From Clostridia bacterium (GTDB taxonomy: Bacteria; Bacillota; Clostridia; Oscillospirales; RGIG577): a DNA stretch of 22,619 bases. A program made the translations under genes and the position numbers. Below are positions 6,531 through 14,152 of this stretch, in pieces (position 1 is the first letter of the stretch; each line of letters starts with the position of its first letter). Where the stretch lies: the NCBI GenBank assembly GCA_017419325.1, contig JAFOLN010000308.1, positions 1 through 22,619 on the forward strand, given 5' to 3'. The notes under the pieces were generated by a model. The model saw only the letters and a list, made by a program, of their open reading frames with translations. It was not told the DNA's origin and did no database searches.

Positions 6531-8972
6531 ATGGCAGACAATGAGCTTAATTTGAATATAGAAGAAACCGAAAAGAAAGAACCGACAACGCTGCCGCTTC
6601 TGGCGCTTCGGGGTCTTTGCGTGTTCCCCGCGATGAACCTTCATTTCGACGTGGGACGCCCCAAGTCCGTCAAGGCGCTGGAGGAGGCGATGGACCGCGA
6701 TCAGCGCATTTTTCTTGTGGCGCAGAAGGACACCATAACCGACAAGCCCGCCGTGGGCGACCTTTACGAGGTGGGCACCGTTGCGAAAATAAAGCAGATA
6801 GTCAAGGTGCCGGGCGACACCTTAAGAGTCGTGGTCGAGGGCATAAAGAGGGCGCGAAGGGTGAACATCGTGCGGACGGAGCCTTATTTTGAGGCCGAAG
6901 TGGACGACAGCGTGCCGCCGGCGCGGGCAGTGTCGCGGGTCCGCCGCGAGGCGCTTATGCGAAACGCGCAGAACACGTTCATGGACTATTCCGAGCTTGC
7001 GCCGAAGCTGCCGGGCGACCTTATGCTGAAGGTCATCGAGGCGAAAACGCCGGGCGCGCTCGCCGACGAGCTTGCCTCGGGAACGCCCATAAAGCTTCAG
7101 GAGAAGCAGGCCGTTTTAGAGGAATTCGACGAGTACAAGCGGCTGCAGAAGATAACGGTAACGCTGGAAAACGAGATAAGCATACTCGACGTGGAAAACG
7201 AGCTTCGCGAGAAGCTCAGAGAGCAGATGGACAAGAACCAGCGCGAGTATTACTTAAGAGAGCAGATGAAGGTAATACAGGGCGAGCTGGGCGAAAGCGA
7301 AAATACATACGAGGAATCGCTTGAATATAAGGACAAGATAAAGAAGCTCAGGCTCAAGAAAGAATCCGAGGAGCATCTTTTGAAAGAGGCGGCGCGCCTC
7401 GCGAAGATGCCCTACGGCTCGTCGGAGGGCGCGGTCATACGCACTTATCTCGACACCTGCCTTGACCTGCCGTGGAACAAAACGTCCCGCGAACGCCTCG
7501 ACATAAAGCGCGCGAGGAAAATACTCGACGCCGACCACTATGGCCTTACGAAGGTAAAGGACAGGATAATAGAGTTCATGGCGGTGCGCGCGCTCACACA
7601 GGAGCAGAGCCCGCAGATACTCTGCCTCGTTGGCCCTCCCGGCGTGGGCAAGACCTCGGTGGGACGCTCCGTCGCGCAGGCGACGGGCAGAAAATACGCC
7701 CGCGTGTCGCTGGGCGGCGTCCGCGATGAGGCCGACATAAGGGGACACAGAAAGACGTACATAGGAGCGATGCCGGGGCGCATAATAAATGCGCTTAGGC
7801 AGGCGGGCACGAAAAATCCCGTAGTCATTCTCGACGAGATAGACAAGATGTCGAGCGACTTCCGCGGCGATCCTGCCGCAGCCATGCTGGAGGTTCTCGA
7901 CGGAGAGCAGAACGTGGAATTCCGCGACCACTACATAGAGCTGCCCTTCGACCTTTCAAAGGTGATGTTCATAACGACGGCCAATACGCTGGACACCATA
8001 CCGCGTCCGCTCCTTGACCGCATGGAGGTCATAGAGATAACGAGCTACACCGCCGTGGAAAAGCAGCACATAGCGAAGCTCCATCTCATACCGAAGCAGC
8101 TTAAAAAGCACGGTCTTTCGGCAAAGCAGCTTAAATTCGACGAGGCGGCCGTGTCTGAGATTACAGAGGCCTATACTATGGAGGCCGGAGTGAGAAATCT
8201 TGAGCGCGAGATTGCCAAGGTGTGCCGAAAGGCCGCCGCGCTCATCGTTTCGGGCGAAAAGGACAGCGTCCGCGTAACGAAGGCGAATATTGCCGATTTT
8301 CTCGGCCCCGTGAAGGTGATAAAGGAGAAGATACCGTCGGAGGATCAGGTGGGCGTTGTCTGCGGCCTTGCGTGGACGCAGACGGGCGGCGACCTTCTCT
8401 CGGTCGAGGTAAACGTAATGGACGGCACGGGCAAGGTGGAGCTTACGGGTCTTTTGGGCGACGTTATGAAGGAGTCCGCCCACGCGGCCATAAGCTGCAT
8501 AAGAAGCCGCCTTTCGCTCTTTCCGTCCATACCGAAGGACTTTTACAAGACGAAGGACATACATATACACTTCCCCGAGGGCGCAATCCCGAAGGACGGC
8601 CCCTCTGCGGGCATAACGATAGCCTGCGCGCTCATTTCCGCGCTGTCGGGCTGCCGCGTGCGCCGCGACGTCGCCATGACGGGCGAGATTACGCTCCGCG
8701 GCCGCGTGCTTGCCATAGGCGGCCTTAAGGAAAAGACCATGGCGGCGTATAAGGCGGGAGTGAAAACGGTAATAATCCCGAAGGAATGCGAAAAGGATAT
8801 GGCGGAGCTTGACGAACAGGTAAAGGCCAACGTGGAGTTCGTGACCGCTTCGGTGATAGACGACGTTATAGCCGCGGCGTTTTCCGAGTCGCCCTTTGAA
8901 GGCGGCAGGGAGATGAATATGCCCGTATCGCACAGCGAGCCGCGCATGAACGTGGCCGAGATAAGCCAGTAA
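6531..8972 (+). CDS. lon: ATP-dependent protease Lon (endopeptidase La, LonA type)
   Basis: Lon is a cytoplasmic hexamer that unfolds and degrades damaged proteins and some regulators. This protein has 813 residues, slightly longer than the 774-784 of B. subtilis and E. coli Lon, mostly through a tail after the protease domain. Order of parts: N-terminal substrate domain (LPLLALRGLCVFPAM, from about 21), charged coiled-coil region (about 200-275), AAA+ module with Walker A GPPGVGKTS (368-376) and Walker B VVILDEIDKM (431-440), then the protease domain with the catalytic Ser in PKDGPSAGIT (S692) and Lys in GGLKEKTMAA (K735). The 43-residue Ser-Lys spacing matches characterised Lons. ACGGAGG lies 11 bases before the ATG. 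engB follows after 11 bases. Confidence 0.98.
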   Translation: MADNELNLNIEETEKKEPTTLPLLALRGLCVFPAMNLHFDVGRPKSVKALEEAMDRDQRIFLVAQKDTITDKPAVGDLYEVGTVAKIKQIVKVPGDTLRVVVEGIKRARRVNIVRTEPYFEAEVDDSVPPARAVSRVRREALMRNAQNTFMDYSELAPKLPGDLMLKVIEAKTPGALADELASGTPIKLQEKQAVLEEFDEYKRLQKITVTLENEISILDVENELREKLREQMDKNQREYYLREQMKVIQGELGESENTYEESLEYKDKIKKLRLKKESEEHLLKEAARLAKMPYGSSEGAVIRTYLDTCLDLPWNKTSRERLDIKRARKILDADHYGLTKVKDRIIEFMAVRALTQEQSPQILCLVGPPGVGKTSVGRSVAQATGRKYARVSLGGVRDEADIRGHRKTYIGAMPGRIINALRQAGTKNPVVILDEIDKMSSDFRGDPAAAMLEVLDGEQNVEFRDHYIELPFDLSKVMFITTANTLDTIPRPLLDRMEVIEITSYTAVEKQHIAKLHLIPKQLKKHGLSAKQLKFDEAAVSEITEAYTMEAGVRNLEREIAKVCRKAAALIVSGEKDSVRVTKANIADFLGPVKVIKEKIPSEDQVGVVCGLAWTQTGGDLLSVEVNVMDGTGKVELTGLLGDVMKESAHAAISCIRSRLSLFPSIPKDFYKTKDIHIHFPEGAIPKDGPSAGITIACALISALSGCRVRRDVAMTGEITLRGRVLAIGGLKEKTMAAYKAGVKTVIIPKECEKDMAELDEQVKANVEFVTASVIDDVIAAAFSESPFEGGREMNMPVSHSEPRMNVAEISQ

Positions 8973-8983
8973 AGAGGTGTCAC

Positions 8984-9607
8984 ATGAATTTTCATAAGGT
9001 GGAGCTTGTCATATCGGCGGTCAAAAAGAGCCAGTTCGTCGGCGGAGACCTGCCGGAGATAGTTTTTGCGGGGCGGAGCAACGTGGGAAAGTCCTCGCTT
9101 ATAAACAAGGTCTTAAACAGAAAGAACTTCGCCCGTACCTCATCCACTCCGGGAAAGACGGCTACGATAAATTATTATCTTCTGGACGGCTGTGTTCATC
9201 TCGTCGACCTGCCGGGCTACGGCTTTGCGAAGGTATCGAAGGAGAAAAAGCGCACCTGGGGCGTATTTATCGAGGATTACTTTAAGTTTTCAGAAAACAT
9301 CGCGCTGGTGTTCTCCCTTGTGGACATACGACACGACCCCTCGGCGGACGACATGGACATGGTCGGGTTCTTAAAGGCCTCTGGCCTTCCCTTCGTCGTT
9401 ATAGCCACAAAGTCGGACAAGCTTTCAAAGACGGCGGCGGGGGAGTCGCTTGTGAACATCCGAAAGAAGCTGGAGCTTTCCGACGAAACGCCCGTTATAG
9501 CCTTTTCCGCGAAGACGGGACAGGGACGCGACGAAATAATTGAGATTATAAATAAATTTGACAATAAAACGGAGGTTAAAGATGCTGTACCCCAATCAGA
9601 CGATTAA
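8984..9607 (+). CDS. engB: Ribosome biogenesis GTPase YsxC/EngB
   Basis: This TRAFAC-class GTPase is needed for assembly of the large ribosomal subunit. It has 207 residues, typical for the family. The G motifs are complete: G1 GRSNVGKS (30-37), the STPGKT G2 region (54-59), G3 DLPGYG (75-80), G4 TKSD (142-145), and a G5-like FSAKTG near the end. GAGGTG lies four bases before the ATG. The lon-engB order is widely conserved in Bacillota (lon-ysxC in Bacillus), which supports both calls. The last 26 bases overlap the start of lysA in another frame, so the two genes are probably translationally coupled. Confidence 0.97.
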   Translation: MNFHKVELVISAVKKSQFVGGDLPEIVFAGRSNVGKSSLINKVLNRKNFARTSSTPGKTATINYYLLDGCVHLVDLPGYGFAKVSKEKKRTWGVFIEDYFKFSENIALVFSLVDIRHDPSADDMDMVGFLKASGLPFVVIATKSDKLSKTAAGESLVNIRKKLELSDETPVIAFSAKTGQGRDEIIEIINKFDNKTEVKDAVPQSDD

Positions 9608-10874
9608 GGACAACTGCCTCTATATAGGCGGCGCGAACACGACGGAGCTTGCAAAAAAGTACGGTACGCCGCTTTATGTGATGGACGAGGACATGATAAG
9701 AGAGACGTGCCGCGAGTATAAGCGGGCGCTTTACGACGGCGTGGGCGAGAACGGGCTTGTGCTTTACGCAAGCAAGGCGTTTTCCTGCCGTGCCATGTAC
9801 CGCCTTATAAAGGAGGAGGGACTTGGCATAGACGTGGTGTCGGGAGGCGAGCTCTACACGGCCATGAAGGAGGACTTCCCGCCCGAAAAGATTTACTTCC
9901 ACGGCAACAACAAGACCGCGGACGAAATTGAGCTTGCGCTGTCCTACGGCGTGGGCCGCTTCGCGGTGGACAACGTGGAGGAGCTTATGCTCTTAAACGA
10001 GCTTGCGGTAAAGCGGGGCGTTCGGGCGAAGATTTCGTTTCGCATAAAGCCCGGCATCGACGCGCACACCTTCGACGCGGTAATGACGGGACAGATAGAC
10101 TCGAAATTCGGCGTGGCGCTTGAAAACGGCGAGGCGTTCGAGATAATGAAGAAGGCCGCGGCTCTTCCCGGAGTGGAAGTGGTGGGCGTTCACTGCCACA
10201 TAGGCTCCCAGATATTCACGACGGAGCCCTTCTTCGGCGCGGTGGACGTGATGACCGAGTTCATGGCGAAGCTCAGACGCGAGCTTTCCATAGATATACG
10301 CGAGCTTAACCTCGGCGGCGGCTACGGCATAAAGTATACCGAGGACGACAGACCCCTGCCGCCTCAGGCAATGTTCTCCGACGTGCTTGCCCATCTTAAA
10401 AAGAAGTGCCGCGCTTTGGGCGAACCCGTGCCCCGGGTGCTCATAGAGCCGGGACGCTCCATCGTTGCGGCGGCGGGCGTGACGCTCTATACCGTGGGCT
10501 CCGTAAAGACGATAAAGGACGTGCGCACATATGTGGCCGTGGACGGCGGCATGACGGACAACCCGCGCTACGCCCTCTACGAGTCGCGCTACTCGGCAAT
10601 GATAGCGAACCGCGCAGGCGAGCCCCAGAGCGAAACGGTAACGATAGCCGGACGCTGCTGCGAGAGCGGCGACCTTATCGGAAAGGACATGCCGCTTCAG
10701 AAGGCGAAGGCGGGCGACATTCTCGCCGTGTTCTCAACCGGCGCGTATAATTATTCCATGGCGTCAAACTATAACCGCGTGCCCCGCGCCGCAACCGTAT
10801 TCGTATCGGGCGGCCAAAGCCGTGAGGTGATACGAAGAGAAAGCTACGAGGACCTTATAAGGAACGACCTTTGA
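9582..10874 (+). CDS. lysA: Diaminopimelate decarboxylase
   Basis: This PLP enzyme decarboxylates meso-diaminopimelate to lysine, the last step of lysine synthesis. It has 430 residues when started at ATG 9582, where GGAGGT (9571-9576) has good spacing; an in-frame ATG at 9558 has none and would reach further into engB. Motifs are the PLP lysine in YASKAFSC (K65), HCHIGSQ, the phosphate-binding LNLGGGYGIKY, EPGRSIV and the active-site CCESGDLIGKD. It is separated from lysC by about 3.6 kb, and no dap genes are nearby. Its place behind engB suggests expression with lon and engB rather than with the aspartokinase operon. A secreted protein gene follows after only 12 bases. Confidence 0.97.
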   Translation: MLYPNQTIKDNCLYIGGANTTELAKKYGTPLYVMDEDMIRETCREYKRALYDGVGENGLVLYASKAFSCRAMYRLIKEEGLGIDVVSGGELYTAMKEDFPPEKIYFHGNNKTADEIELALSYGVGRFAVDNVEELMLLNELAVKRGVRAKISFRIKPGIDAHTFDAVMTGQIDSKFGVALENGEAFEIMKKAAALPGVEVVGVHCHIGSQIFTTEPFFGAVDVMTEFMAKLRRELSIDIRELNLGGGYGIKYTEDDRPLPPQAMFSDVLAHLKKKCRALGEPVPRVLIEPGRSIVAAAGVTLYTVGSVKTIKDVRTYVAVDGGMTDNPRYALYESRYSAMIANRAGEPQSETVTIAGRCCESGDLIGKDMPLQKAKAGDILAVFSTGAYNYSMASNYNRVPRAATVFVSGGQSREVIRRESYEDLIRNDL

Positions 10875-10886
10875 GGAGGTGCCAAA

Positions 10887-12038
10887 ATGAGTTTGAGCAA
10901 AAAACGTGTTCTTTCTGTTTTAGCAGCGGCGCTGCTTGTGATTCTTTGCGCCGTGCCTGCGATGGCAAATGACGGTGAACCCGAGTTTCAGGATATCGGC
11001 GGCGCGGTCAATGCAAGCGAGCTTGCGGCGGATAAAATCATACGTCTGAATGCGGATACGGTACTGACGTTGGATGCGGATAAAACGATATTTTATATAT
11101 CCGGAAACGGGTATACTCTGACCGTGCAGGGGGACTGTGGGCTTACGTTTAATGAGATAAGCGTGGGTCGGATCATAGTAAACGGAGGAAAGCTTAACGC
11201 AACTTTTCCCAATGACGAAGAAGGAACGGTCATCGGCATGAGGGCCGATGATATAGAGATAAACGGCGGCGAAATAACGGCATCGCTTCCGATAGTCGCA
11301 GAGACGCTTACGGTGAACGGCGGCGTTATACGCGCAAGCGGATACCTCCCCATATGCGCGGATCATATGACCGTAACGGGAGGGCGCGTTTATACGGCCA
11401 ATTTTGCGGGAATAGGCGGCACGTGGTCATGGACGGGTATGATTTACGGCTGTGATTTCAATATGAGCGGCGGCTACGTTGAAGCAAAGGGCGTCTCATC
11501 TTCCGACGACGACTGGTCCGTGGGCGCGGCCTTCGCGGGCGCGAATATCACGGGCGGCGTATTTGTGGCGGAGGGCTCCGTCACCGCCGTGAACAGCTGG
11601 GACGTGCCGATCACGACGGGCGAGAACATGAAGCTTCTTTATCCGGCGGACGGATACGTTTCCCCGGAGCAGACAGACAGCGAAAAGGCCGAATACGGCT
11701 GGTCGGGCTATTCGATACTCAACGCCGACGGCACGAGAGCGACAAAAGTCGTGATAGCGCCGAAAGACGCGTCCGACGTCACCGTTGAGGACGCGGATAC
11801 GGGCGAGACTCTCTCATACGTATACGCCGACGGATGCGTTACGGTGACCGGCGACATATCAGAGGACAGCCCTGTGTTTGCCGCTCTGTACGATGAAAGC
11901 GGGCGGATGCTCTCTTGCAGGATACTTTTATCGCCCAATACCCTTGACGCGGCTGGCGCCGCTTCGGCGAAGCTCATCTGGCTCGACTCTGCGGGCTATA
12001 TTGCAAAGTCACAATGCATAGATATAGACATTTCATAA
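10887..12038 (+). CDS. Secreted repeat protein, probable beta-helix/surface type, function unknown
   Basis: The protein has 383 residues. Residues 1-27 are a classic signal peptide (basic MSLSKKR, hydrophobic core, VPAMA cleavage site before N28). Residues about 90-230 hold six short repeats of the form (I/V)xGG(x)(V/I)xA: NGG at 99, 126 and 144, TGG at 164, SGG at 194, TGG at 222. Regular repeats of this kind suggest a right-handed beta-solenoid. The last 70 residues (ALYDESGRML...AKLIWLDSAG) resemble a small beta module found at the end of many clostridial exported proteins. There is no LPxTG signal, SLH domain or C-terminal anchor, so it may be released or held non-covalently. GAGGAGG lies before the ATG. 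I cannot name a substrate or partner. Confidence 0.7.
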   Translation: MSLSKKRVLSVLAAALLVILCAVPAMANDGEPEFQDIGGAVNASELAADKIIRLNADTVLTLDADKTIFYISGNGYTLTVQGDCGLTFNEISVGRIIVNGGKLNATFPNDEEGTVIGMRADDIEINGGEITASLPIVAETLTVNGGVIRASGYLPICADHMTVTGGRVYTANFAGIGGTWSWTGMIYGCDFNMSGGYVEAKGVSSSDDDWSVGAAFAGANITGGVFVAEGSVTAVNSWDVPITTGENMKLLYPADGYVSPEQTDSEKAEYGWSGYSILNADGTRATKVVIAPKDASDVTVEDADTGETLSYVYADGCVTVTGDISEDSPVFAALYDESGRMLSCRILLSPNTLDAAGAASAKLIWLDSAGYIAKSQCIDIDIS

Positions 12039-12057
12039 CGCAGACAATGCGGTTTAC

Positions 12058-12084
12058 AAAAATGCGGCTTTGGCCGCATTTTTA
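12058..12084 (+). terminator. Rho-independent terminator of the lon-engB-lysA-secreted protein unit
   Basis: AAAATGCGGC (12059-12068) pairs with GCCGCATTTT (12073-12082) around a four-base loop, with a T run at the 3' side. It starts 20 bases after the preceding stop codon. Confidence 0.88.
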
Positions 12085-12119
12085 TTTTGAAAAATTTGTG
12101 CAAAAGGTCAAATACAGTG

Positions 12120-12148
12120 TTTACAATCGGAAAGATTTAGGCTATAAT
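12120..12148 (+). promoter_or_regulatory. Strong sigma-A promoter of the TPP enzyme gene
   Basis: TTTACA (12120-12125) and the consensus TATAAT (12143-12148) have exactly 17 bases between them. This is the best promoter match in the window. The leader of about 65 bases is AT-rich and shows no THI-box sequence. Confidence 0.8.
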
Positions 12149-12220
12149 GATATGCATGAAGATATTTTAATGAACCGTTAAAGTGAATCTTTAAAAATAA
12201 TATTACAGGAGGAAAAATTT

Positions 12221-13921
12221 ATGGGTAAGATCAACGGCGGCTATCTGGCTGCCAGAGCATTGAAAGACGAAGGCGTTGAAGTTGTATTCACGCTCGTTGG
12301 CGGACATATCACCCAGCTTTTGTACGGTATCCGCGACGCGGGCATAAAGGTTGTTGACTGCCGCCATGAGTGCGCAGCAGCTTATGCCGCAGACGCATAC
12401 GCAAGAGCTACCGGCAAGCCGGGCGTTGTTATCACGACGGCAGGCCCCGGTATCACCGATACCGTAACGGCTATGATCGAGGCTAAGATGTTAGGTTCGC
12501 CCGTTATCCACATCGGCGGCGCAGGCATGCAGGCGTTCGTAGACACCGGCGCTCTCCAGTGCATAAACTCCCTCGAGGTTATGTCCACCTGCACCAAGTG
12601 GGCAAGAAGAGTCGTTTCCCCGCAGCGTACCGCTGAATACATAACCATGGCGTTCAGATATGCGCTTGCAGACACTCCCGGCCCCGTTTACCTTGAGATG
12701 CCGGCAGACGTTCTGGCAGTTCCCTTCGACGAGGAGAGCATCCAGCCCAGAAACCTGCCCAAGAAGTACCGCACCGACGCGGTTCCCTTCGGCGATCCCG
12801 CTCTCATCGACGAAGTTGCAGAGACTCTTGCAAAGGCTAAGAAGCCCGCATTCTTCATCGGCGACCACGCTCGCTGGAACGCACAGTACGGCGAATGCTT
12901 CACGAAGCTCGCAGAGCACCTTCAGGCTCCCGTTATGGTCTGCAACCTCGCTCGCGGCGTATTTATAGACGACCATCATCCGCTGGCTTCCATCGGCGGC
13001 AGATGCTTAAAGGAAGCTGACGTTATCGTTGAGATAGGCATGAACAACAACTACCTCGTTCGCCGCGGCTGGGCTCCCTTCTTCAACGCAGAGGCTACGC
13101 TTGTTCAGATAGACACCGACAAGAACTTCATCGGCTTCAACACCCGCGCCGACATCGGCATAGTTGCAGGCGCAGGCCCGGCTATGAAACAGATATATGA
13201 GGCTCTCTTAAAGAAGATGCCCAACCCCGTTGCAAACGGCGGCTGGACTGCAAGAGCAAAGGAACTCAATAAGGAATACGACGATATCGTAAACGGCGCT
13301 GCAAACTCCGACGCTATCCCGATCAACCCCGGACGCTGCGCTATGGAAGTTGTTAAGTTCCTCGAGTCCGACAAGGGCAAGGACTTCTCCATCATCTGCG
13401 ACGGCGGCGAGGCTTCGCTGTGGTCGGGCCTCTTCGCAAAGGCAAGCCGTCCGAGCCAGGTAGTAACCTTCGGTCCTCTCGGAACGATAGGCACCGGCGC
13501 AGGCTTCTCGCTCGGCACCTACTTCGGTACCGGCAAGCCCGTTATCTATTACAGCGGCGACGGCAGCTTCGGCTTCTATCCCATGGAGTTCGATACCTTT
13601 GCAAAGAACAACGTTCCGCTGGTAGCCGTTATCTCCAACGACTCCGCTTGGGGCGTAATCAAGCTGTCCGAGGAATACGGCAACAAGGACTATGTTGACA
13701 AGAACGGTACGGTAGCATGCGATCTCGAAATGAACCGCCGTTACGACCTGCTCCCGGCTATGTGGGGCGGCGTAGGCGTTCTTGTTGAGAAGCCCGAGGA
13801 TATCATCCCCGCTATCGAAAAGGTTATCGCATCCGGCAAGCCCGGCATCGTAAACGTAGTAGTCGACAGAGTAACCTTAAGCCCCATGACTTCGGGCGGT
13901 TCGCTCTCGACCCTTATGTAA
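12221..13921 (+). CDS. Thiamine pyrophosphate-dependent enzyme, acetolactate synthase/2-hydroxyacyl-CoA lyase superfamily
   Basis: The protein has 566 residues, the usual size for this superfamily. The N-terminal pyrimidine-binding domain carries the activating Glu in CRHECAAAYAADAYARATG (E50), then TTAGPGITD. The middle domain begins near residue 190. The C-terminal PP domain has the Mg-TPP motif GDGSFGF (446-452) ending at N473 in ISNDSAWG. The substrate cannot be named: the acetolactate-synthase substrate motifs are not clear, no small subunit (ilvN) gene is adjacent, and no CoA-linked partner is present. Codon use is distinct: ATC, GTT, GCT and GCA replace the ATA and GCG favoured nearby, which suggests high expression. 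It has its own promoter, AGGAGG eight bases before the ATG, and its own terminator. Confidence 0.88.
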   Translation: MGKINGGYLAARALKDEGVEVVFTLVGGHITQLLYGIRDAGIKVVDCRHECAAAYAADAYARATGKPGVVITTAGPGITDTVTAMIEAKMLGSPVIHIGGAGMQAFVDTGALQCINSLEVMSTCTKWARRVVSPQRTAEYITMAFRYALADTPGPVYLEMPADVLAVPFDEESIQPRNLPKKYRTDAVPFGDPALIDEVAETLAKAKKPAFFIGDHARWNAQYGECFTKLAEHLQAPVMVCNLARGVFIDDHHPLASIGGRCLKEADVIVEIGMNNNYLVRRGWAPFFNAEATLVQIDTDKNFIGFNTRADIGIVAGAGPAMKQIYEALLKKMPNPVANGGWTARAKELNKEYDDIVNGAANSDAIPINPGRCAMEVVKFLESDKGKDFSIICDGGEASLWSGLFAKASRPSQVVTFGPLGTIGTGAGFSLGTYFGTGKPVIYYSGDGSFGFYPMEFDTFAKNNVPLVAVISNDSAWGVIKLSEEYGNKDYVDKNGTVACDLEMNRRYDLLPAMWGGVGVLVEKPEDIIPAIEKVIASGKPGIVNVVVDRVTLSPMTSGGSLSTLM

Positions 13922-13937
13922 GCCTTATAACCGAAAT

Positions 13938-13970
13938 AAAAAAACGGCGCGAAAGCGCCGTTTTTTTATT
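13938..13970 (+). terminator. Rho-independent terminator of the TPP enzyme gene
   Basis: AAAACGGCGC and GCGCCGTTTT form a stem closed by a GAAA tetraloop (13951-13954), followed by a run of T. It starts about 17 bases after the stop codon. Confidence 0.93.
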
Positions 13971-14020
13971 TGGGAAAATTTCGCGACAAATTTACAAAAA
14001 CGTAATGCGCGCGGGGCGTT

Positions 14021-14038
14021 TATACTGTATAATATAAT
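14021..14038 (+). promoter_or_regulatory. Possible tandem -10 boxes upstream of the permease gene
   Basis: TATACT, TATAAT and TATAAT overlap within 18 bases, some 115 bases before the TTG start of the permease gene. None has a clear -35 hexamer at the right distance, though TTTACA occurs at 13991-13996, 24 bases from the first box. A promoter is expected here because a terminator lies just upstream. Confidence 0.35.
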
Positions 14039-14041
14039 CAG

Positions 14042-14106
14042 ACGGCGAAAAGCTTATAAGAGACGGTGTTTTAAAGGGGCGCGCAATCCCCCAAGCCCGC
14101 CGCCGT
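14042..14106 (+). other. Possible structured leader before the permease gene
   Basis: ACGGCG (14042-14047) can pair with CGCCGT (14101-14106), enclosing a second possible stem GGGG (14076-14079) with CCCC (14088-14091). The remaining stretch to 14152 shows only the ribosome binding site. I do not match it to a known riboswitch. Confidence 0.25.
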
Positions 14107-14152
14107 GATATGACGAACGACAAACGACGCGATAAGATAAAGGTGAACTTAA

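Noticed and set aside
7254..8933. Long minus-strand open frames opposite lon (225 and 325 codons)
   Set aside because: They arise from the codon bias of lon on the other strand, have Arg/His/Tyr-rich compositions, no ribosome binding site and no recognisable domain.
12149..12220. TPP riboswitch upstream of the TPP-dependent enzyme
   Set aside because: The leader is AT-rich and lacks the conserved THI-box segments (such as CTGAGA); it is also too short.
14070..14110. Cobalamin, manganese or ZTP riboswitch before the permease
   Set aside because: GC-rich pairing is present but the conserved core sequences of these classes are missing.
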